Origin: Pseudomonas alkylphenolica
Lineage (GTDB): Bacteria > Pseudomonadota > Gammaproteobacteria > Pseudomonadales > Pseudomonadaceae
Direction: 5' to 3'
DNA length: 64,000 nucleotides
Assembly (NCBI RefSeq): GCF_016009175.1
Contig: NZ_JADUCM010000011.1
Coordinates: forward strand, 62,001 to 126,000
Part shown: positions 9,248 through 19,360 of the stretch, in pieces
Numbering within the stretch: the first letter of the stretch is position 1
Layout of the letters: each line of letters opens with the position of its first letter
Notes under the pieces: model-generated
The model's database searches: none
The model's input: the letters and a program-made list of their open reading frames with translations, nothing else
What the model was told of the DNA's origin: nothing
Translations under genes and position numbers: made by a program

Positions 9248-10528
9248 ATGAACTTGTTCAATCTGCGTCGCCCAACGCCGGCTCAACCTGAGCGTAAAGT
9301 CGTGCCTGTGGCTATCCCGGCTAGCGAAGGCTTGTCCCGTGACTGCCTGATGCCTGCCACAGAGCGGGCCCCCCAGGTGTTCGTGCGTGGCCAGGGATCC
9401 TGGCTGTGGGACAGTGAAGGCCACGCTTATCTGGACTTCACCCAGGGCTGTGCGGTCAACAGCCTCGGGCACAGCCCCAGCGTGCTGGTCAAAGCCTTGG
9501 GCAGCCAGGCCCAGGCGCTGATCAACCCGGGCGCGGGTTTTCATAACCGTGGCTTGCTGAACCTGGTCAACCTGCTGTGCAAAAGCACCGGCAGCGACCA
9601 GGCCTACCTGCTCAACAGCGGTGCCGAGGCCTGCGAAGGTGCAATCAAACTGGCGCGTAAGTGGGGGCAACTGCATCGCAACGGCGCCTATCACATCATC
9701 ACTGCCAGCCAGAGTTGCCATGGGCGTAGCCTGGGTGCTTTGTCGGCGTCCGATCCGTCAGCCTGCAACCGCTGCGAGCCGGGCCTGCCGGGCTTCAGCA
9801 AAGTGCCGTTCAACGACCTCGAAGCACTGCACGCGGCGGTGGATTCGCGCACGGTAGCGATCATGCTCGAGCCCATTCAGGGTGAGGCAGGCGTGATTCC
9901 CGCGACAGCGGCCTACCTCAAAGGCGTGGAGCGCCTGTGCCGCGAGCTGGGCATCCTGCTGATTTTCGATGAGGTACAGACGGGCGTAGGCCGCTGTGGG
10001 GCCATGCTGGCGGAGCAGACTTACGGAGTGCGTGCCGACATCATTACCTTGGGCAAAGGCCTGGGCGGCGGTGTGCCGCTGGCCGCCTTGCTCGCCCGTG
10101 GCAGTGCCTGTTGCGCCGAAGCCGGTGAGCTTGAAGGCAGTCACCATGGCAATGCGCTGATGAGCGCCGCGGGTTTGGCGGTGCTGGAAACCGTGCTGGA
10201 GCCGGGCTTTTTCGAGCACGTGCAGGATTCCGGGCGGCACTTGCGCGATGGCCTGAGTCGCCTGGCCGGCCGCTATGGCCAGCCTGAAGTGCGCGGCCAG
10301 GGCTTGCTCTGGGCGTTGCAACTGAGCGAAGACAATGCTGCCGAGCTGGTTGCGGCGGCGCTTCAGGAAGGCTTGCTGCTCAACGCGCCGCAAGCGGATG
10401 TCCTGCGCCTGTCGCCGGCCTTGACGGTGAGCAAGGGCAACATCGATGAAATGCTGCTGCGTCTGGCCCGGGCCTTTGCCCGTGTGCATGCCGCGCAGCA
10501 ACACCAACGGCGTGAAGCCACGGCCTGA
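9248..10528 (+). CDS. Class III PLP aminotransferase, acetylornithine aminotransferase-like
   Basis: 426-residue fold-type I aminotransferase of the ArgD/4-aminobutyrate class. The family motifs are visible: VFVRGQGSWLWDSEG near the N-terminus, LNSGAEACEGAIKLARK (PLP phosphate site), FDEVQTGVGRCG and the Schiff-base lysine in TLGKGLGGGVPL. It probably uses an omega-amino donor such as acetylornithine, ornithine or 5-aminovalerate with 2-oxoglutarate. The sequence does not settle which, and the biosynthetic argD is normally elsewhere. Divergent from the LysR gene at 8172-9095, which may control it. A terminator follows at 10578. Confidence 0.85.
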   Translation: MNLFNLRRPTPAQPERKVVPVAIPASEGLSRDCLMPATERAPQVFVRGQGSWLWDSEGHAYLDFTQGCAVNSLGHSPSVLVKALGSQAQALINPGAGFHNRGLLNLVNLLCKSTGSDQAYLLNSGAEACEGAIKLARKWGQLHRNGAYHIITASQSCHGRSLGALSASDPSACNRCEPGLPGFSKVPFNDLEALHAAVDSRTVAIMLEPIQGEAGVIPATAAYLKGVERLCRELGILLIFDEVQTGVGRCGAMLAEQTYGVRADIITLGKGLGGGVPLAALLARGSACCAEAGELEGSHHGNALMSAAGLAVLETVLEPGFFEHVQDSGRHLRDGLSRLAGRYGQPEVRGQGLLWALQLSEDNAAELVAAALQEGLLLNAPQADVLRLSPALTVSKGNIDEMLLRLARAFARVHAAQQHQRREATA

Positions 10529-10577
10529 CCGGCCCCGAATTTACGAATCAAACGAACCGTCTCGCGTTCCTGCGCAT

Positions 10578-10617
10578 CGCCCTGGGCCTGTAGTTTTTGG
10601 CTCGGGGCGTTTTTTTG
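10578..10617 (+). terminator. Terminator after the aminotransferase
   Basis: CGCCCTGGGCC (10578-10588) pairs with GGCTCGGGGCG (10599-10609) with two mismatches and is followed by eight T. Confidence 0.8.
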
Positions 10618-10692
10618 TCCGGGCTTTGACGGTTGAACCCCGGGGCTGCACTACAGTCTGTTCTAGTACACCTTTGAACGGAGCTGCCCTAC

Positions 10693-10851
10693 ATGGATTT
10701 CATTCGGATCATCATCGCCATTCTCCTGCCGCCGCTTGGCGTGTTCTTGCAGGTTGGCTTCGGCGGCGCCTTCTGGCTCAACATCCTGCTGACGTTACTG
10801 GGGTACATTCCAGGCATCGTGCACGCGGTGTACATCATCGCCAAGCGGTGA
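10693..10851 (+). CDS. Pmp3/YqaE-family small membrane protein (UPF0057)
   Basis: 52-residue peptide made of two hydrophobic helices (about residues 3-22 and 27-49). The family hallmarks are an early LPPLGVFLQ stretch, a central GFGGAFWLNILLT turn and a GYIPGIVHA segment. Family members are small hydrophobic membrane proteins linked in yeast and plants to membrane potential and salt tolerance; the bacterial role is unclear. GGAG at about 10680 gives a ribosome site 9-10 bases before the ATG. It is a single gene between a terminator and a REP pair. Confidence 0.88.
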   Translation: MDFIRIIIAILLPPLGVFLQVGFGGAFWLNILLTLLGYIPGIVHAVYIIAKR

Positions 10852-10859
10852 ATTTCCAC

Positions 10860-10958
10860 CGCCTGTAGGCGCCAGGCTTGCCGGCGAACCAGGCACCGCG
10901 ATGCCTCTGGTTCACCGCGTCATCGTTTTTCGCGGGCAAGCCACGCGCCTACAGGGTA
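10860..10958. repeat. REP-type inverted pair
   Basis: GCCTGTAGGCGCCAGGCTTG near 10861 and its diverged complement around GCGGGCAAGCCACGCGCCTA near 10931 face each other, like the REP pairs (BIMEs) scattered through Pseudomonas genomes. It fills the gap between the Pmp3-like gene and the end of the S9 peptidase gene and may act as a bidirectional boundary. Confidence 0.78.
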
Positions 10959-10971
10959 TCGGGTGCATCAG

Positions 10972-12810
10972 TCAGCGGCCTTTCAGCACCTGGCGATAAA
11001 ACTTGCATTCCTCTTCCAGCGCATGAGCCAGGTTGGCCGCCGTGCGAAAACCGTGGCGCTCTGAAGGGTAGAAATGCCCTTGTGCCTGGATGCCATTGGC
11101 CTTGAGCGCGGCAAGCATCGAGCGGGTCTGCTCGGGCACCACCACGGCATCCAGCTCGCCCTGGAAGAAGATCACCGGCACTTTGATGTTCTCGGCATGC
11201 AGTAACGGTGTGCGTTGCTGGTAGCGCTCAACGTCTTCAAGTGGGTCGCCGATCAGCCAGTCGAGGTAATCGCCTTCGAACTTGTGTGTGGCCCGCGCCA
11301 GTGCTTGCGGGTCACTGACGCCATAGAGACTGGCGCCCGCGCGAAAGACATTGTGAAAGGCCAGGGCGCACAGCGTGGTGTAGCCACCGGCGCTGCCACC
11401 GCGAATGAAGGCGCGGGTCGGGTCGATCAGCTGGCGTGCAGCCAGGTGCTCGACCACTTGGCAGGCATCTTCAACATCGATCTCACCCCAGCGCAGATGC
11501 AGGGCCTGGCGGTAGGCCCGGCCATAGCCACTGCTGCCCCGGTAGTTGAGGTCGGCTACGGCAAAGCCGCGCTGGGTCCAGTACTGGATGCGCGGATCCA
11601 GTGCGGGGTAGCACGCTGATGTCGGCCCGCCATGGATAAACACAATCAGGGGCGGCTGTGGCTCTGAGCCAATGGCCGGATAAAAGAATCCATGGGCGAT
11701 GCCGCCGCCACTGGGGTAGTGCAACGATTGCGGGCGACTGATGCGCTCTGCGGGCAAGGGTGATACGCCACCGGCGAGGACCTGTACCCGGTGGTCGTTA
11801 CGGTCGATGGCGATGACGGCCGGCGGTTGGGTAGCCGAGGCGGCAATGGCGTAGTAATGGTCCTGATCGAGGTCCAGGCAGCGCAGGCGGCTGTAATCGA
11901 GAGCGACCAAGTGCGTCGAGCCCTCGGCATCACAGTGGCCCAAGCGGCTGAAACCGTCTTCAAACCAGGTCGCCAGGTAGTGATGCTCGCCCAGTGGCAG
12001 CCAAGTGCAGGCGCCCAGCTGCCAGGGCGCTGCAGCGTGGTCGGCATCTGCTGCGGGAAGTGCACTCCAGCCTTGCGCGGTTTCACCCCAGGGTTGCCAG
12101 AAGCCATTCCGGTCAGACAGGCAGTACAAGCGTCCACGTCCATCGAAGCGCGGCTGTTGCAGCGATTGCGCGGGATCCTCGCCACCCGCGATGCAGCGTG
12201 GCATTCCCCAGCTACCGTCCTCCAGGCGTTCGCGACAACACAGGCGGGTGGCCGTCCACGGCTGCTCCGGACGACTCCACTCGATCCAGGCGAGGCGACT
12301 GCCATCGGCGCTGAGTGTTGGCGCGGCATAAAAATCAGCGCCTTCGGCCAGTACCTGGCGTTGATGCGCGGCCACCATTACCAGACGGTGTTCAACCTGT
12401 TCGGCGGCGTGGGTTTCTTCCACGGCCAGTACCTGGCCTGCTGCCCAGCGCAGATCGCCGTAGCGGCGCTCGCCCTCGGTAAGTGCCTGCGGTGCACCGC
12501 CATTCAAGTCCTGGCTATAGAGCTGCTGGTCGGCCTCGTTGACGAACACCAGGCCGTCTTCGCTCAGGCAAAAGCTGCCCCCGCCGTATTCGTAAACCCG
12601 GCTGCGCACGCTGAAGCCATCGGGCGTCAGGCAATGCGCCTGACGGTTACGCCAATGCCAGATCCGGCAGGCGCCATCACTGGGCCGGAACTCATTCCAG
12701 AACAAGCCGTGCGGACCTACCCGCAACTCGGCGAAGTCGGTACCGGCGGCGACCGCCTGCTCGGCGCTAAAGCGTTCAGCCACGGGCGATGACACGGGAG
12801 TTTCGTTCAT
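10972..12810 (-). CDS. S9-family (prolyl oligopeptidase-type) serine peptidase linked to pqq
   Basis: 612-residue peptidase with an N-terminal beta-propeller (about 1-350) and a C-terminal alpha/beta hydrolase domain. The nucleophile is the Ser of GGSAGGYTT, the acid is probably in [11 protein letters not shown], and the His is in SERHGFRT. It has no signal peptide, so it is probably cytoplasmic. Its start overlaps the pqqE end by 35 bases, so it is the last gene of the pqqABCDE transcription unit. Related peptidase genes accompany pqq clusters in other pseudomonads and have been proposed to trim the PqqA precursor or its debris. That role here is an inference. Confidence 0.9.
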   Translation of the reverse strand: MNETPVSSPVAERFSAEQAVAAGTDFAELRVGPHGLFWNEFRPSDGACRIWHWRNRQAHCLTPDGFSVRSRVYEYGGGSFCLSEDGLVFVNEADQQLYSQDLNGGAPQALTEGERRYGDLRWAAGQVLAVEETHAAEQVEHRLVMVAAHQRQVLAEGADFYAAPTLSADGSRLAWIEWSRPEQPWTATRLCCRERLEDGSWGMPRCIAGGEDPAQSLQQPRFDGRGRLYCLSDRNGFWQPWGETAQGWSALPAADADHAAAPWQLGACTWLPLGEHHYLATWFEDGFSRLGHCDAEGSTHLVALDYSRLRCLDLDQDHYYAIAASATQPPAVIAIDRNDHRVQVLAGGVSPLPAERISRPQSLHYPSGGGIAHGFFYPAIGSEPQPPLIVFIHGGPTSACYPALDPRIQYWTQRGFAVADLNYRGSSGYGRAYRQALHLRWGEIDVEDACQVVEHLAARQLIDPTRAFIRGGSAGGYTTLCALAFHNVFRAGASLYGVSDPQALARATHKFEGDYLDWLIGDPLEDVERYQQRTPLLHAENIKVPVIFFQGELDAVVVPEQTRSMLAALKANGIQAQGHFYPSERHGFRTAANLAHALEEECKFYRQVLKGR

Positions 12811-13936
12811 TGCGGAAGGTCATCTGGTCGATGTTCGAGTGGGCATGCTCGGCTTCTTCGCGGGCCTTGAGGATGATGCCGTGGTCCGCCGATTTGGCGC
12901 ACACCGGGTCGGCCTTGCTGGCGTCGCCGGTGAGCATGAAGGCCTGGCAGCGACAGCCACCGAAGTCCTTTTCTTTTTCGTCGCAGGAGCGGCACGGCTC
13001 GGGCATCCAGTCGTAACCGCGAAAGCGGTTGAAGCCGAACGAGTCATACCAGATGTGCTGCATGCTGTGCTCGCGCACGTTGGGGAACTGCACCGGCAAC
13101 TGGCGCGCACCGTGGCAAGGCAGTGCGGTACCGTCTGGGGTCACGGTGAGGAACACGCTGCCCCAGCCGTTCATGCAGGCCTTGGGGCGCTCTTCGTAGT
13201 AGTCCGGGGTGACGAAGATCAATTTGCACGGATTACCGGCGGCCTTGAGCCGCTCGCGGTATTCGTTGGTGATGCGCTCGGCGCGTTCCAGTTGCTCACG
13301 GGTTGGCAACAGGCCGATCCGGTTGAGGTGGGCCCAGCCGTAGAACTGACAGGTGGCCAGCTCGACGAAGTCGGCCTCGAGGGCAATACACAGCTCGATG
13401 ATGCGGTCGATCTTGTCGATGTTGTGCCGGTGGGTGACGAAGTTCAGCACCATCGGGTAGCCGTGTGCCTTGACCGCCTTGGCCATTTCAAGCTTCTGCG
13501 CGAAGGCTTTCTTCGAGCCGGCCAGCAGGTTGTTCACCTGTTCGTCACTGGCCTGGAAGCTGATCTGGATATGGTCGAGGCCGGCCTGTTTGAACGCGGC
13601 GATCTTTTGCTCGGTGAGGCCGATGCCGGAGGTGATCAGGTTGGTGTAGTAACCCAGGCGCCGCCCTTCACCGATCAGTTCGGCAAGGTCCTGGCGCACC
13701 AGTGGTTCGCCCCCGGAAAAGCCCAGCTGCGCCGCGCCCATCTCCCGCGCCTCGGCCATGACCTTGAACCACTGCTCGGTCGTCAGTTCCTGGCCCTGGG
13801 CAGCGAAGTCCAGCGGATTGGAGCAGTACGGGCATTGCAGCGGGCAGCGGTAGGTCAGCTCGGCGAGCAGCCACAGCGGCAGGCCGACTTCGGGTTTTGC
13901 CGGCAGCTCAGGCAAGGACGATCCAGTGTTCGGCAC
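12776..13936 (-). CDS. pqqE: PqqA peptide cyclase, radical SAM enzyme PqqE
   Basis: Radical SAM/SPASM enzyme that forms the C-C crosslink between the Glu and Tyr side chains of PqqA, the first committed step of PQQ synthesis. The SAM-cluster motif [10 protein letters not shown] (CX3CX2C) lies near residues 26-35, and the C-terminal cluster cysteines include PCHGARQ and [16 protein letters not shown]. The GTG start at 13936 is preferred because GGAGGT stands six bases upstream, inside pqqD; the frame is open further but lies in pqqD coding sequence. The product is 386 residues, the normal size. It overlaps pqqD by 29 bases. Confidence 0.95.
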   Translation of the reverse strand: MPNTGSSLPELPAKPEVGLPLWLLAELTYRCPLQCPYCSNPLDFAAQGQELTTEQWFKVMAEAREMGAAQLGFSGGEPLVRQDLAELIGEGRRLGYYTNLITSGIGLTEQKIAAFKQAGLDHIQISFQASDEQVNNLLAGSKKAFAQKLEMAKAVKAHGYPMVLNFVTHRHNIDKIDRIIELCIALEADFVELATCQFYGWAHLNRIGLLPTREQLERAERITNEYRERLKAAGNPCKLIFVTPDYYEERPKACMNGWGSVFLTVTPDGTALPCHGARQLPVQFPNVREHSMQHIWYDSFGFNRFRGYDWMPEPCRSCDEKEKDFGGCRCQAFMLTGDASKADPVCAKSADHGIILKAREEAEHAHSNIDQMTFRNERNSRVIARG

Positions 13937-14183
13937 GGGCGACCTCCATGAATTGCTCGATGTCGTCACCGAGCTCGGGTACACCGGGGAACTGCTTGTC
14001 CAGCTCGGCAATGATCGCCGCCACATCACGCTGGCCGTCGATCAGCCCGCCGATCAGCGCCGCGCTTTCATTGAGCTTGATCATGCCCTCGGGGTAGAGC
14101 AGGACATGCCCCTTTTGCGCCGGCTCGTACTGGAAGCGATAACCGGGTCGCCATTTCGGAGTGAGTGCGCGATCAAGACTCAT
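13908..14183 (-). CDS. pqqD: PqqA-binding chaperone PqqD
   Basis: 91-residue peptide-binding protein (RRE-type fold) that holds PqqA and presents it to PqqE. Recognisable family stretches are [14 protein letters not shown] near the N-terminus, [15 protein letters not shown] in the middle and the helical C-terminus. The start ATG overlaps the pqqC stop by four bases, so translation is coupled. Normal family length. Confidence 0.95.
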   Translation of the reverse strand: MSLDRALTPKWRPGYRFQYEPAQKGHVLLYPEGMIKLNESAALIGGLIDGQRDVAAIIAELDKQFPGVPELGDDIEQFMEVARAEHWIVLA

Positions 14184-14935
14184 AGGGCGATTCCTTTGTG
14201 CCAGACCCGTTCACGGGTGACACTGTGATAAGGCGGACGGTTCAATTCATACGCCATGCTCATGGCATCGAGCATGCTCCAGAGAATGTCCAGCTTGAAC
14301 TGCAGGATCTCCAGCATGCGCTGCTGGCCCTCTACTGTAGTGTAGTGCTGCAGGGTGATTGCCAGCCCGTGCTCGACATCGCGGCGAGCCTGGCCCAGGC
14401 GCGTGCGGAAGTATTCATAGCCGGCGGGGTCGATCCACGGGTAGTGCTGCGGCCAGCTGTCCAGGCGCGACTGGTGGATCTGCGGGGCGAACAGTTCGGT
14501 CAAGGAACTGCTGGCGGCTTCCTGCCAGCTGGCGCGGCGGGCGAAGTTGACGTAGGCATCCACGGCAAAGCGTACGCCGGGTAGCACCAGCTCCTGCGAG
14601 CGCAGTTGCTCGGGGTCCAGGCCCACCGCCTGGCCCAGGCGCAGCCAGGCCTCGATGCCGCCGTCTTCACCGGGCGCGCCGTCGTGGTCGAGCAGGCGCT
14701 GGATCCATTCGCGGCGAATTTCGCGGTCCGGGCAGTTGGCCAGGATCGCGGCGTCCTTGAGCGGAATGTTCACCTGATAGTAGAACCGGTTGGCCACCCA
14801 GCCCTGGATCTGCTCGCGGGTTGCCCGGCCTTCATACATCGCCACGTGGTACGGGTGATGGATGTGGTAGTAGGCACCCTTGGCGCGCAGGGCCTGTTCG
14901 AATTCAGCGGGGGACAGCGCTTTGGCGTCGCTCAT
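14180..14935 (-). CDS. pqqC: Pyrroloquinoline-quinone synthase PqqC
   Basis: Cofactor-free oxidase that carries out the final ring closure and eight-electron oxidation giving PQQ. The 251-residue all-helical protein carries the conserved [25 protein letters not shown] and LLDHDG stretches whose His, Tyr and Arg residues line the active site. It starts 11 bases after the pqqB stop with AGGAG upstream. Length is standard. Confidence 0.96.
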   Translation of the reverse strand: MSDAKALSPAEFEQALRAKGAYYHIHHPYHVAMYEGRATREQIQGWVANRFYYQVNIPLKDAAILANCPDREIRREWIQRLLDHDGAPGEDGGIEAWLRLGQAVGLDPEQLRSQELVLPGVRFAVDAYVNFARRASWQEAASSSLTELFAPQIHQSRLDSWPQHYPWIDPAGYEYFRTRLGQARRDVEHGLAITLQHYTTVEGQQRMLEILQFKLDILWSMLDAMSMAYELNRPPYHSVTRERVWHKGIAL

Positions 14936-14946
14936 GTAGGCTCCTG

Positions 14947-15858
14947 CTAGAGGGTGATGCTCATGCCGTCGAAGGCCACTTCGACGCCACGGCGATCCAG
15001 TTCGGCGCGCTCGGCCGAATCTTCATCGAGAATCGGGTTGGTGTTGTTGATGTGGATAAGCACCTTGCGTTGCGCCGGGAAGCCTTCGAGCACTTCCAGC
15101 ATGCCGCCCGGGCCGTTCTGTGCCAGGTGGCCCATTTCGCGGCCGGTGCGCGTGCCGACACCACGGCGTTGCATTTCATCATCCTCCCAGAGCGTGCCGT
15201 CGACCAGCAGGCAATCGGCTTCATGCATCATCTGCAGCAGCTTGGCATCGACCTGGCCCAGGCCCGGGGCGTAGAACAGTTTGCCGCCCGTGCGCAGGTC
15301 CTCAACCATCAGCCCGAGGTTGTCGCCCGGGTGTGGGTCGAAGCGGTGCGGCGAGTAGGGCGGGGCAGCGCTGCGCAACGGGAAGGGGGTAAAGCGCAGG
15401 TTTGGGCATGCTTCGATGACGAAGCTGCCTTCCAGTTCAATGCGGTTCCACTGCAGGCCGCCATTCCAGTGGCTGAGCATGGTGAACAGCGGGAAACCGG
15501 TGCTCAGGTCCTGGTGGACCATCTCGGTGCACCAGACCTGGTGCGGGCAGCCTTCACGCAGGCTCAGCAGGCCGGTGGTGTGATCGATCTGGCTGTCGAG
15601 CAGGACGATGGCACTGATCCCGGTGTCGCGCAGGGCGCGTGCCGGCTGCATGGGCGCGAACGCTTGCAGTTGTGCGCGGATGTCCGGCGAGGCGTTGCAC
15701 AGCACCCAGTGGACACCGTCATCCGACAGGGCAATCGACGATTGGGTGCGCGCGCTGGCGCGCAAGGTGCCGTCGCGAAAGCCTTTGCAGTTCTCGCAGT
15801 TGCAGTTCCACTGCGGGAATCCGCCGCCGGCGGCTGAACCTAGAATCTGGATGTACAT
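14947..15858 (-). CDS. pqqB: PQQ biosynthesis protein PqqB (metallo-beta-lactamase fold)
   Basis: 303-residue member of the metallo-beta-lactamase superfamily, reported to act as an iron-dependent hydroxylase on the released Glu-Tyr product. The N-terminus [19 protein letters not shown], followed by CENC, is diagnostic. The ATG at 15858 has AGGAG five bases upstream; a GTG two codons earlier would sit on that ribosome site and is rejected. It is separated from pqqA by a terminator-like hairpin. Confidence 0.95.
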   Translation of the reverse strand: MYIQILGSAAGGGFPQWNCNCENCKGFRDGTLRASARTQSSIALSDDGVHWVLCNASPDIRAQLQAFAPMQPARALRDTGISAIVLLDSQIDHTTGLLSLREGCPHQVWCTEMVHQDLSTGFPLFTMLSHWNGGLQWNRIELEGSFVIEACPNLRFTPFPLRSAAPPYSPHRFDPHPGDNLGLMVEDLRTGGKLFYAPGLGQVDAKLLQMMHEADCLLVDGTLWEDDEMQRRGVGTRTGREMGHLAQNGPGGMLEVLEGFPAQRKVLIHINNTNPILDEDSAERAELDRRGVEVAFDGMSITL

Positions 15859-15884
15859 GGCCACTCCTGCCGGGTCCTGAAATA

Positions 15885-15913
15885 AAAACGCCCCGGCTGA
15901 CCGAGGCGTTGTA
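15885..15913 (-). terminator. Partial terminator between pqqA and pqqB
   Basis: On the minus strand ACGCCTCGG-TCAG-CCGGGGCGT forms a stem followed by TTTTTA. It lies 13 bases after the pqqA stop. Such a leaky terminator would let the short PqqA precursor be made in excess over the enzymes, as reported for other pqq operons. Confidence 0.82.
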
Positions 15914-15925
15914 CTGCAAGCAAAC

Positions 15926-15997
15926 TCAGCGGCTTGCGAAATACATGGTCACTTCAAAGCCGATACGCAGGTCAGTGTATGCAGGTTTGGTCCACAT
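15926..15997 (-). CDS. pqqA: PQQ precursor peptide PqqA
   Basis: 23-residue ribosomal precursor of PQQ, beginning [13 protein letters not shown] and ending EVTMYFASR. The Glu and Tyr of the E-V-T-M-Y core (residues 15 and 19) supply all carbons and nitrogens of PQQ. AAGGAG precedes the ATG by eight bases. It sits between pqqF and pqqB with its own 158-base upstream gap, which probably holds the main promoter. Confidence 0.96.
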   Translation of the reverse strand: MWTKPAYTDLRIGFEVTMYFASR

Positions 15998-16134
15998 GGG
16001 ATTGCTCCTTCCGGATAGGTCTGTGGTGGGAAAGCTATTCAATTAGTCCACCCTCATGCTGAAGGGTTCCAATCGTCGAGATTGCGCTATCTTACTAAAA
16101 ACTACGTACTGAATGGTTAAATCTTAGATAAACG

Positions 16135-16155
16135 TTGTTACATGTTCGGTAACAA
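16135..16155. promoter_or_regulatory. Palindrome at the pqqF end, upstream of pqqA
   Basis: TTGTTAC-N7-GTAACAA is a perfect 7-base-arm palindrome directly after the pqqF stop codon. There is no T-run, so an operator for pqqA transcription is as likely as an mRNA-end hairpin. Regulator unknown. Confidence 0.45.
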
Positions 16156-18504
16156 TTACGCGATGGTCCATCCGCCGGCTTGCGGGGCGGGGCCATTGGC
16201 CAGGCAAAACCAGCCCTGTTTCGCCTGAAGCATAGCATCGGCACATTGGCGCAACTGTGCCTCGTCAACCGCGAGAATGGCGGCCTGCAAGTGCTCTAAA
16301 CGTGCTTGCGGTCGGCCCGCCAGCTGGGCCTGCCACGCCCATTCGGCGACGTCGTCATTGTTCATCGCCGCTTCGCTCATCTGTTCGGCCAGGGCCTGGC
16401 GGGCTTCATCGCTACAGCTCACGGTGGACGGCAGCGTGGCAAACAGTTCATGGATGTGGGTGATGATCTGCGCGTGACTGGCGCTTGGCGACTGAATGCC
16501 AAACAACAGGCCGCTGTAGCCTTGCAACTGGCGAAAGGCACTGAACACCGCATAACCCAGTTGCAGCTCAACACGCAGGCGCTGATAGAACGGCCCCTGA
16601 ATGTGTTGCGCCAACAAGCGGGCGCAGGCTTCGCTGGTGGCTGGAACCGGACAGAACAGCAGCAGTGCCTGCTCGCTGGATGGAGGTGGCAGCATCTGCC
16701 AGCGTCGGACCGGCGCCAGCGCGGCCAATGGATGAGCGCCGGCGCGGCCGGGCACATGCTGCAGGGCACGGTTGAGTGCATGCTGTACGGGTTGGGAAAA
16801 GCCGGTGGTGAGCGCCTGCCAGCGGGCCTGGCGCCACACGGCCTGCAGGTCTTGCGGGGTCGCCGTGCCGGTGGGTAACGGCCCAGTCTGTTGCCCGGCA
16901 AGTTGCTCGGGAAGTTGCCGCAGCAATGCGCGGATGGGCATGGTTTCAGGATCGCGGGCAGGCCCTGTCATCCAGCCGCTGTCGTCGGGCATGTGCAGAA
17001 GCGCCAAGGCTTCCTCGGTCACCCTGACCACCGCTTCGGGCGCGCCGGCACAGCGCAATTGCCAGAACTGGCCGCTGGTGTCGAACTGCAGGGTAACGCC
17101 CGCGCGAATCGCGCGTTCGCGCAGCGGTTGCAAGGCGCGCTCAAGCACCTGCCCGAGTGGTTCGTGTGCTGCAGCTGCCAGGTGCCAGCGCAGGTAAACA
17201 CCACCGTGCTGACGTTCGTGCGGCAGCAGCGGGCTCACCTGTACACCGTCGGGTGCAGGGCAAGGCGAAGCGTCGGCAAGGTGCTGTTCCAGCAAGGGTT
17301 CCGGGATCGGCAGATGCCAGGGCTCGGCAGGCGAAGGTGTGCACCCTTGCAGCAGGCTGTCGAGTAGCGCAACCAGTGCACGTTCGGCCTTGGCATCCAG
17401 GGCCTGGAAGGGTTTGCCAGCACTGTCCCGGCAGGCGAGTTCCAGGGCGCATGCGACCTGCTCGCGGCGCTGCTGAAGGCGAGCAAATTCCTGATTCAGT
17501 GTGTTTCGGTCGGTGTCGCGCAAGAACCGCATCCAGTCATGCAGCAGCGCCTCGACCTGGTCGTGCCGGGCGCCCTCGCTTAGCTTCAGGCGCGTGTGCA
17601 GCAAGGCTTGGCCTGCGAAGCTGTAAAGTGCAGTGCTCTCGAGTGACTGCAGCCAATCGCGCTGTCGCAGTGCGGCCAGCGCTCCGCCGGGACGTGGGTC
17701 GGTCAGCCAGGTGATCAGGTATTCAAGCGCCTGGTCGAGGCCCTCGGGCTGCTGCTCAATTGCGTGTAGCAGATCCAGTTGCAGGCCGTTCAGCGCTGCT
17801 TTCAGCGGGGCGTTGGTCAGTGCGGGCGGCTCAGCCTGTTCGACCTTTACGCCCGAGGCAATGGCCGCTGCTGCCCGACTTGCCAGTGCTTGAAGCTGTT
17901 CGAGCGGTTGCGGCCCGCTCAGGCTCAGGGTCATCTGCCCGGCCTGGTAAAAGCGCTGGTGAAAACCTTGCAAGGCGCGTTGGAAGTCACTGCTGTGCAC
18001 GGGCAGGCTGTAGCGATTACCGGCGTGGAAGCCGCTCAGCGGATGCTGCCGCGAGACTTGCTGCAGCAGTGCGAATTGCGCCTGGGCCTGCGGGTTGCGT
18101 GACCAGGCGATGAACTCGGCGTGGATGACATCGCGTTCGCGCACCTGACGTGCTTGCTCGAACAGCGGTAGGGCAAGCATGTCACACAGGCGTTCCAGGC
18201 CACCGGCAAATGCTCCTTGTGGCACTTCAAAAAAATAGTCGGTGGTGCGTTCGCGGGTACTGGCGTTGACCTGGCCGCCATGGCGCTGCACATAACGCAT
18301 CAGGCCATCGTCGAGACCAAAGCGCTCAGTCCCGAGAAACAGCAGGTGCTCGAGAAAGTGCGCCAGCCCCGCATAGCGTCGGGGGGCATCATGACTGCCG
18401 GCCATGACCCGCACTGCCGCAGCACAGCGCTTGAGCTGCGGAGCGTGGCGCAGGATGACCTTGAGGCCATTGTCGAGTGTGAGGTGTTGCACAGTGCTGG
18501 GCAT
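16156..18504 (-). CDS. pqqF: M16-family zinc protease PqqF
   Basis: 782-residue insulinase-type peptidase thought to excise the crosslinked Glu-Tyr from modified PqqA. The inverted zinc motif HFLEH (HxxEH), within LAHFLEHLLFLG near residues 47-58, is intact, and more weakly conserved M16 repeats follow. The gene lies directly upstream of pqqA on the same strand, the usual pqqF-A-B-C-D-E order of Pseudomonas. It starts only 38 bases after the davA stop, so read-through from davBA is possible. No signal peptide. Confidence 0.93.
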   Translation of the reverse strand: MPSTVQHLTLDNGLKVILRHAPQLKRCAAAVRVMAGSHDAPRRYAGLAHFLEHLLFLGTERFGLDDGLMRYVQRHGGQVNASTRERTTDYFFEVPQGAFAGGLERLCDMLALPLFEQARQVRERDVIHAEFIAWSRNPQAQAQFALLQQVSRQHPLSGFHAGNRYSLPVHSSDFQRALQGFHQRFYQAGQMTLSLSGPQPLEQLQALASRAAAAIASGVKVEQAEPPALTNAPLKAALNGLQLDLLHAIEQQPEGLDQALEYLITWLTDPRPGGALAALRQRDWLQSLESTALYSFAGQALLHTRLKLSEGARHDQVEALLHDWMRFLRDTDRNTLNQEFARLQQRREQVACALELACRDSAGKPFQALDAKAERALVALLDSLLQGCTPSPAEPWHLPIPEPLLEQHLADASPCPAPDGVQVSPLLPHERQHGGVYLRWHLAAAAHEPLGQVLERALQPLRERAIRAGVTLQFDTSGQFWQLRCAGAPEAVVRVTEEALALLHMPDDSGWMTGPARDPETMPIRALLRQLPEQLAGQQTGPLPTGTATPQDLQAVWRQARWQALTTGFSQPVQHALNRALQHVPGRAGAHPLAALAPVRRWQMLPPPSSEQALLLFCPVPATSEACARLLAQHIQGPFYQRLRVELQLGYAVFSAFRQLQGYSGLLFGIQSPSASHAQIITHIHELFATLPSTVSCSDEARQALAEQMSEAAMNNDDVAEWAWQAQLAGRPQARLEHLQAAILAVDEAQLRQCADAMLQAKQGWFCLANGPAPQAGGWTIA

Positions 18505-18542
18505 GACGGTTCCGATGCAGCGCGAACCGTCATGCTAGCGGA

Positions 18543-19346
18543 TTATTCACGTTCGCGCGGATCGCCATACAGCTCCGGACGCAGGTCGTGAAGGTAGGGC
18601 GTGCTGGCCCGTCCTTCGTGCACCCGTTGCAATTGCAGGTCGGCCTGCAGCAGCAGCGGGTCGCGGCCTGCCATGGCGAGAATGCTGCCATCCGGGCCGA
18701 CGATGCTGCTTTGCCCGCAGTAGTGGATCTCGTCTTCGGCGCCGCAGTAGTTGGCGTAGACCAGGTAGCACTGGTTCTCGTAGGCGCGGGCCCGCACGGT
18801 CACCTGGGCAACGAAGTCGTAGGGCACCATGTTGGCCGTCGGCACCAGGATCAGTTCGGCGCCGGCCAGGGCCAGGCGGCGGGCGTTTTCCGGGAACTCG
18901 ATGTCGTAGCAGATCAGCAGGCCAAGGCGCCAGCCGTTCAGCTCCACTACCGGGAAATGGTCGGGCCCTGGGCTGAACATCGCCCGGTCGAGGCCACCGA
19001 ACAGGTGCGTCTTGCGGTAGTTGCACAGGCTGCTGCCATGCGCGTCGATCAACTGCACCGCATTGTAGATACGGCCGTCCTCAGCCAGCTCGGGATAGCC
19101 GTAGGCAATGGCAATGCGGTTGCTCTGTGCAATCTCGACCACGGCCATGGCCGAAGGACCGTCTTCGGCCTCTGCCAGTCGTGCCACGGCTTCACTGCCA
19201 ATGTTGTACCCGGTCAGGAACATCTCCGGGCAGACCAGCAACTCAACACCGCGTGCGGCCGCCAGTTGCGCCTGCTGGTGCAGGCGCTCGAGGTTGCCGG
19301 GCACATCCAGTGGTTGCGGTGCATCTTGATACAACGCGATGCGCAT
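18543..19346 (-). CDS. davA: 5-aminovaleramide amidase DavA (nitrilase superfamily)
   Basis: Hydrolyses 5-aminovaleramide, the product of DavB, to 5-aminovalerate in L-lysine catabolism. The nitrilase Glu-Lys-Cys triad is present: Glu41 in CPEMFLTG, Lys112 in YRKTHLFG and Cys146 in LLICYDIEFPE. The start is the ATG of MRIALYQ, 14 bases after the davB stop, with GGAG about ten bases upstream; a slightly longer frame overlaps the davB stop. The product is 267 residues. The davB partner on the same strand makes the assignment firm. Confidence 0.92.
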   Translation of the reverse strand: MRIALYQDAPQPLDVPGNLERLHQQAQLAAARGVELLVCPEMFLTGYNIGSEAVARLAEAEDGPSAMAVVEIAQSNRIAIAYGYPELAEDGRIYNAVQLIDAHGSSLCNYRKTHLFGGLDRAMFSPGPDHFPVVELNGWRLGLLICYDIEFPENARRLALAGAELILVPTANMVPYDFVAQVTVRARAYENQCYLVYANYCGAEDEIHYCGQSSIVGPDGSILAMAGRDPLLLQADLQLQRVHEGRASTPYLHDLRPELYGDPRERE

Positions 19347-19360
19347 GGGAGGTACTCCGC

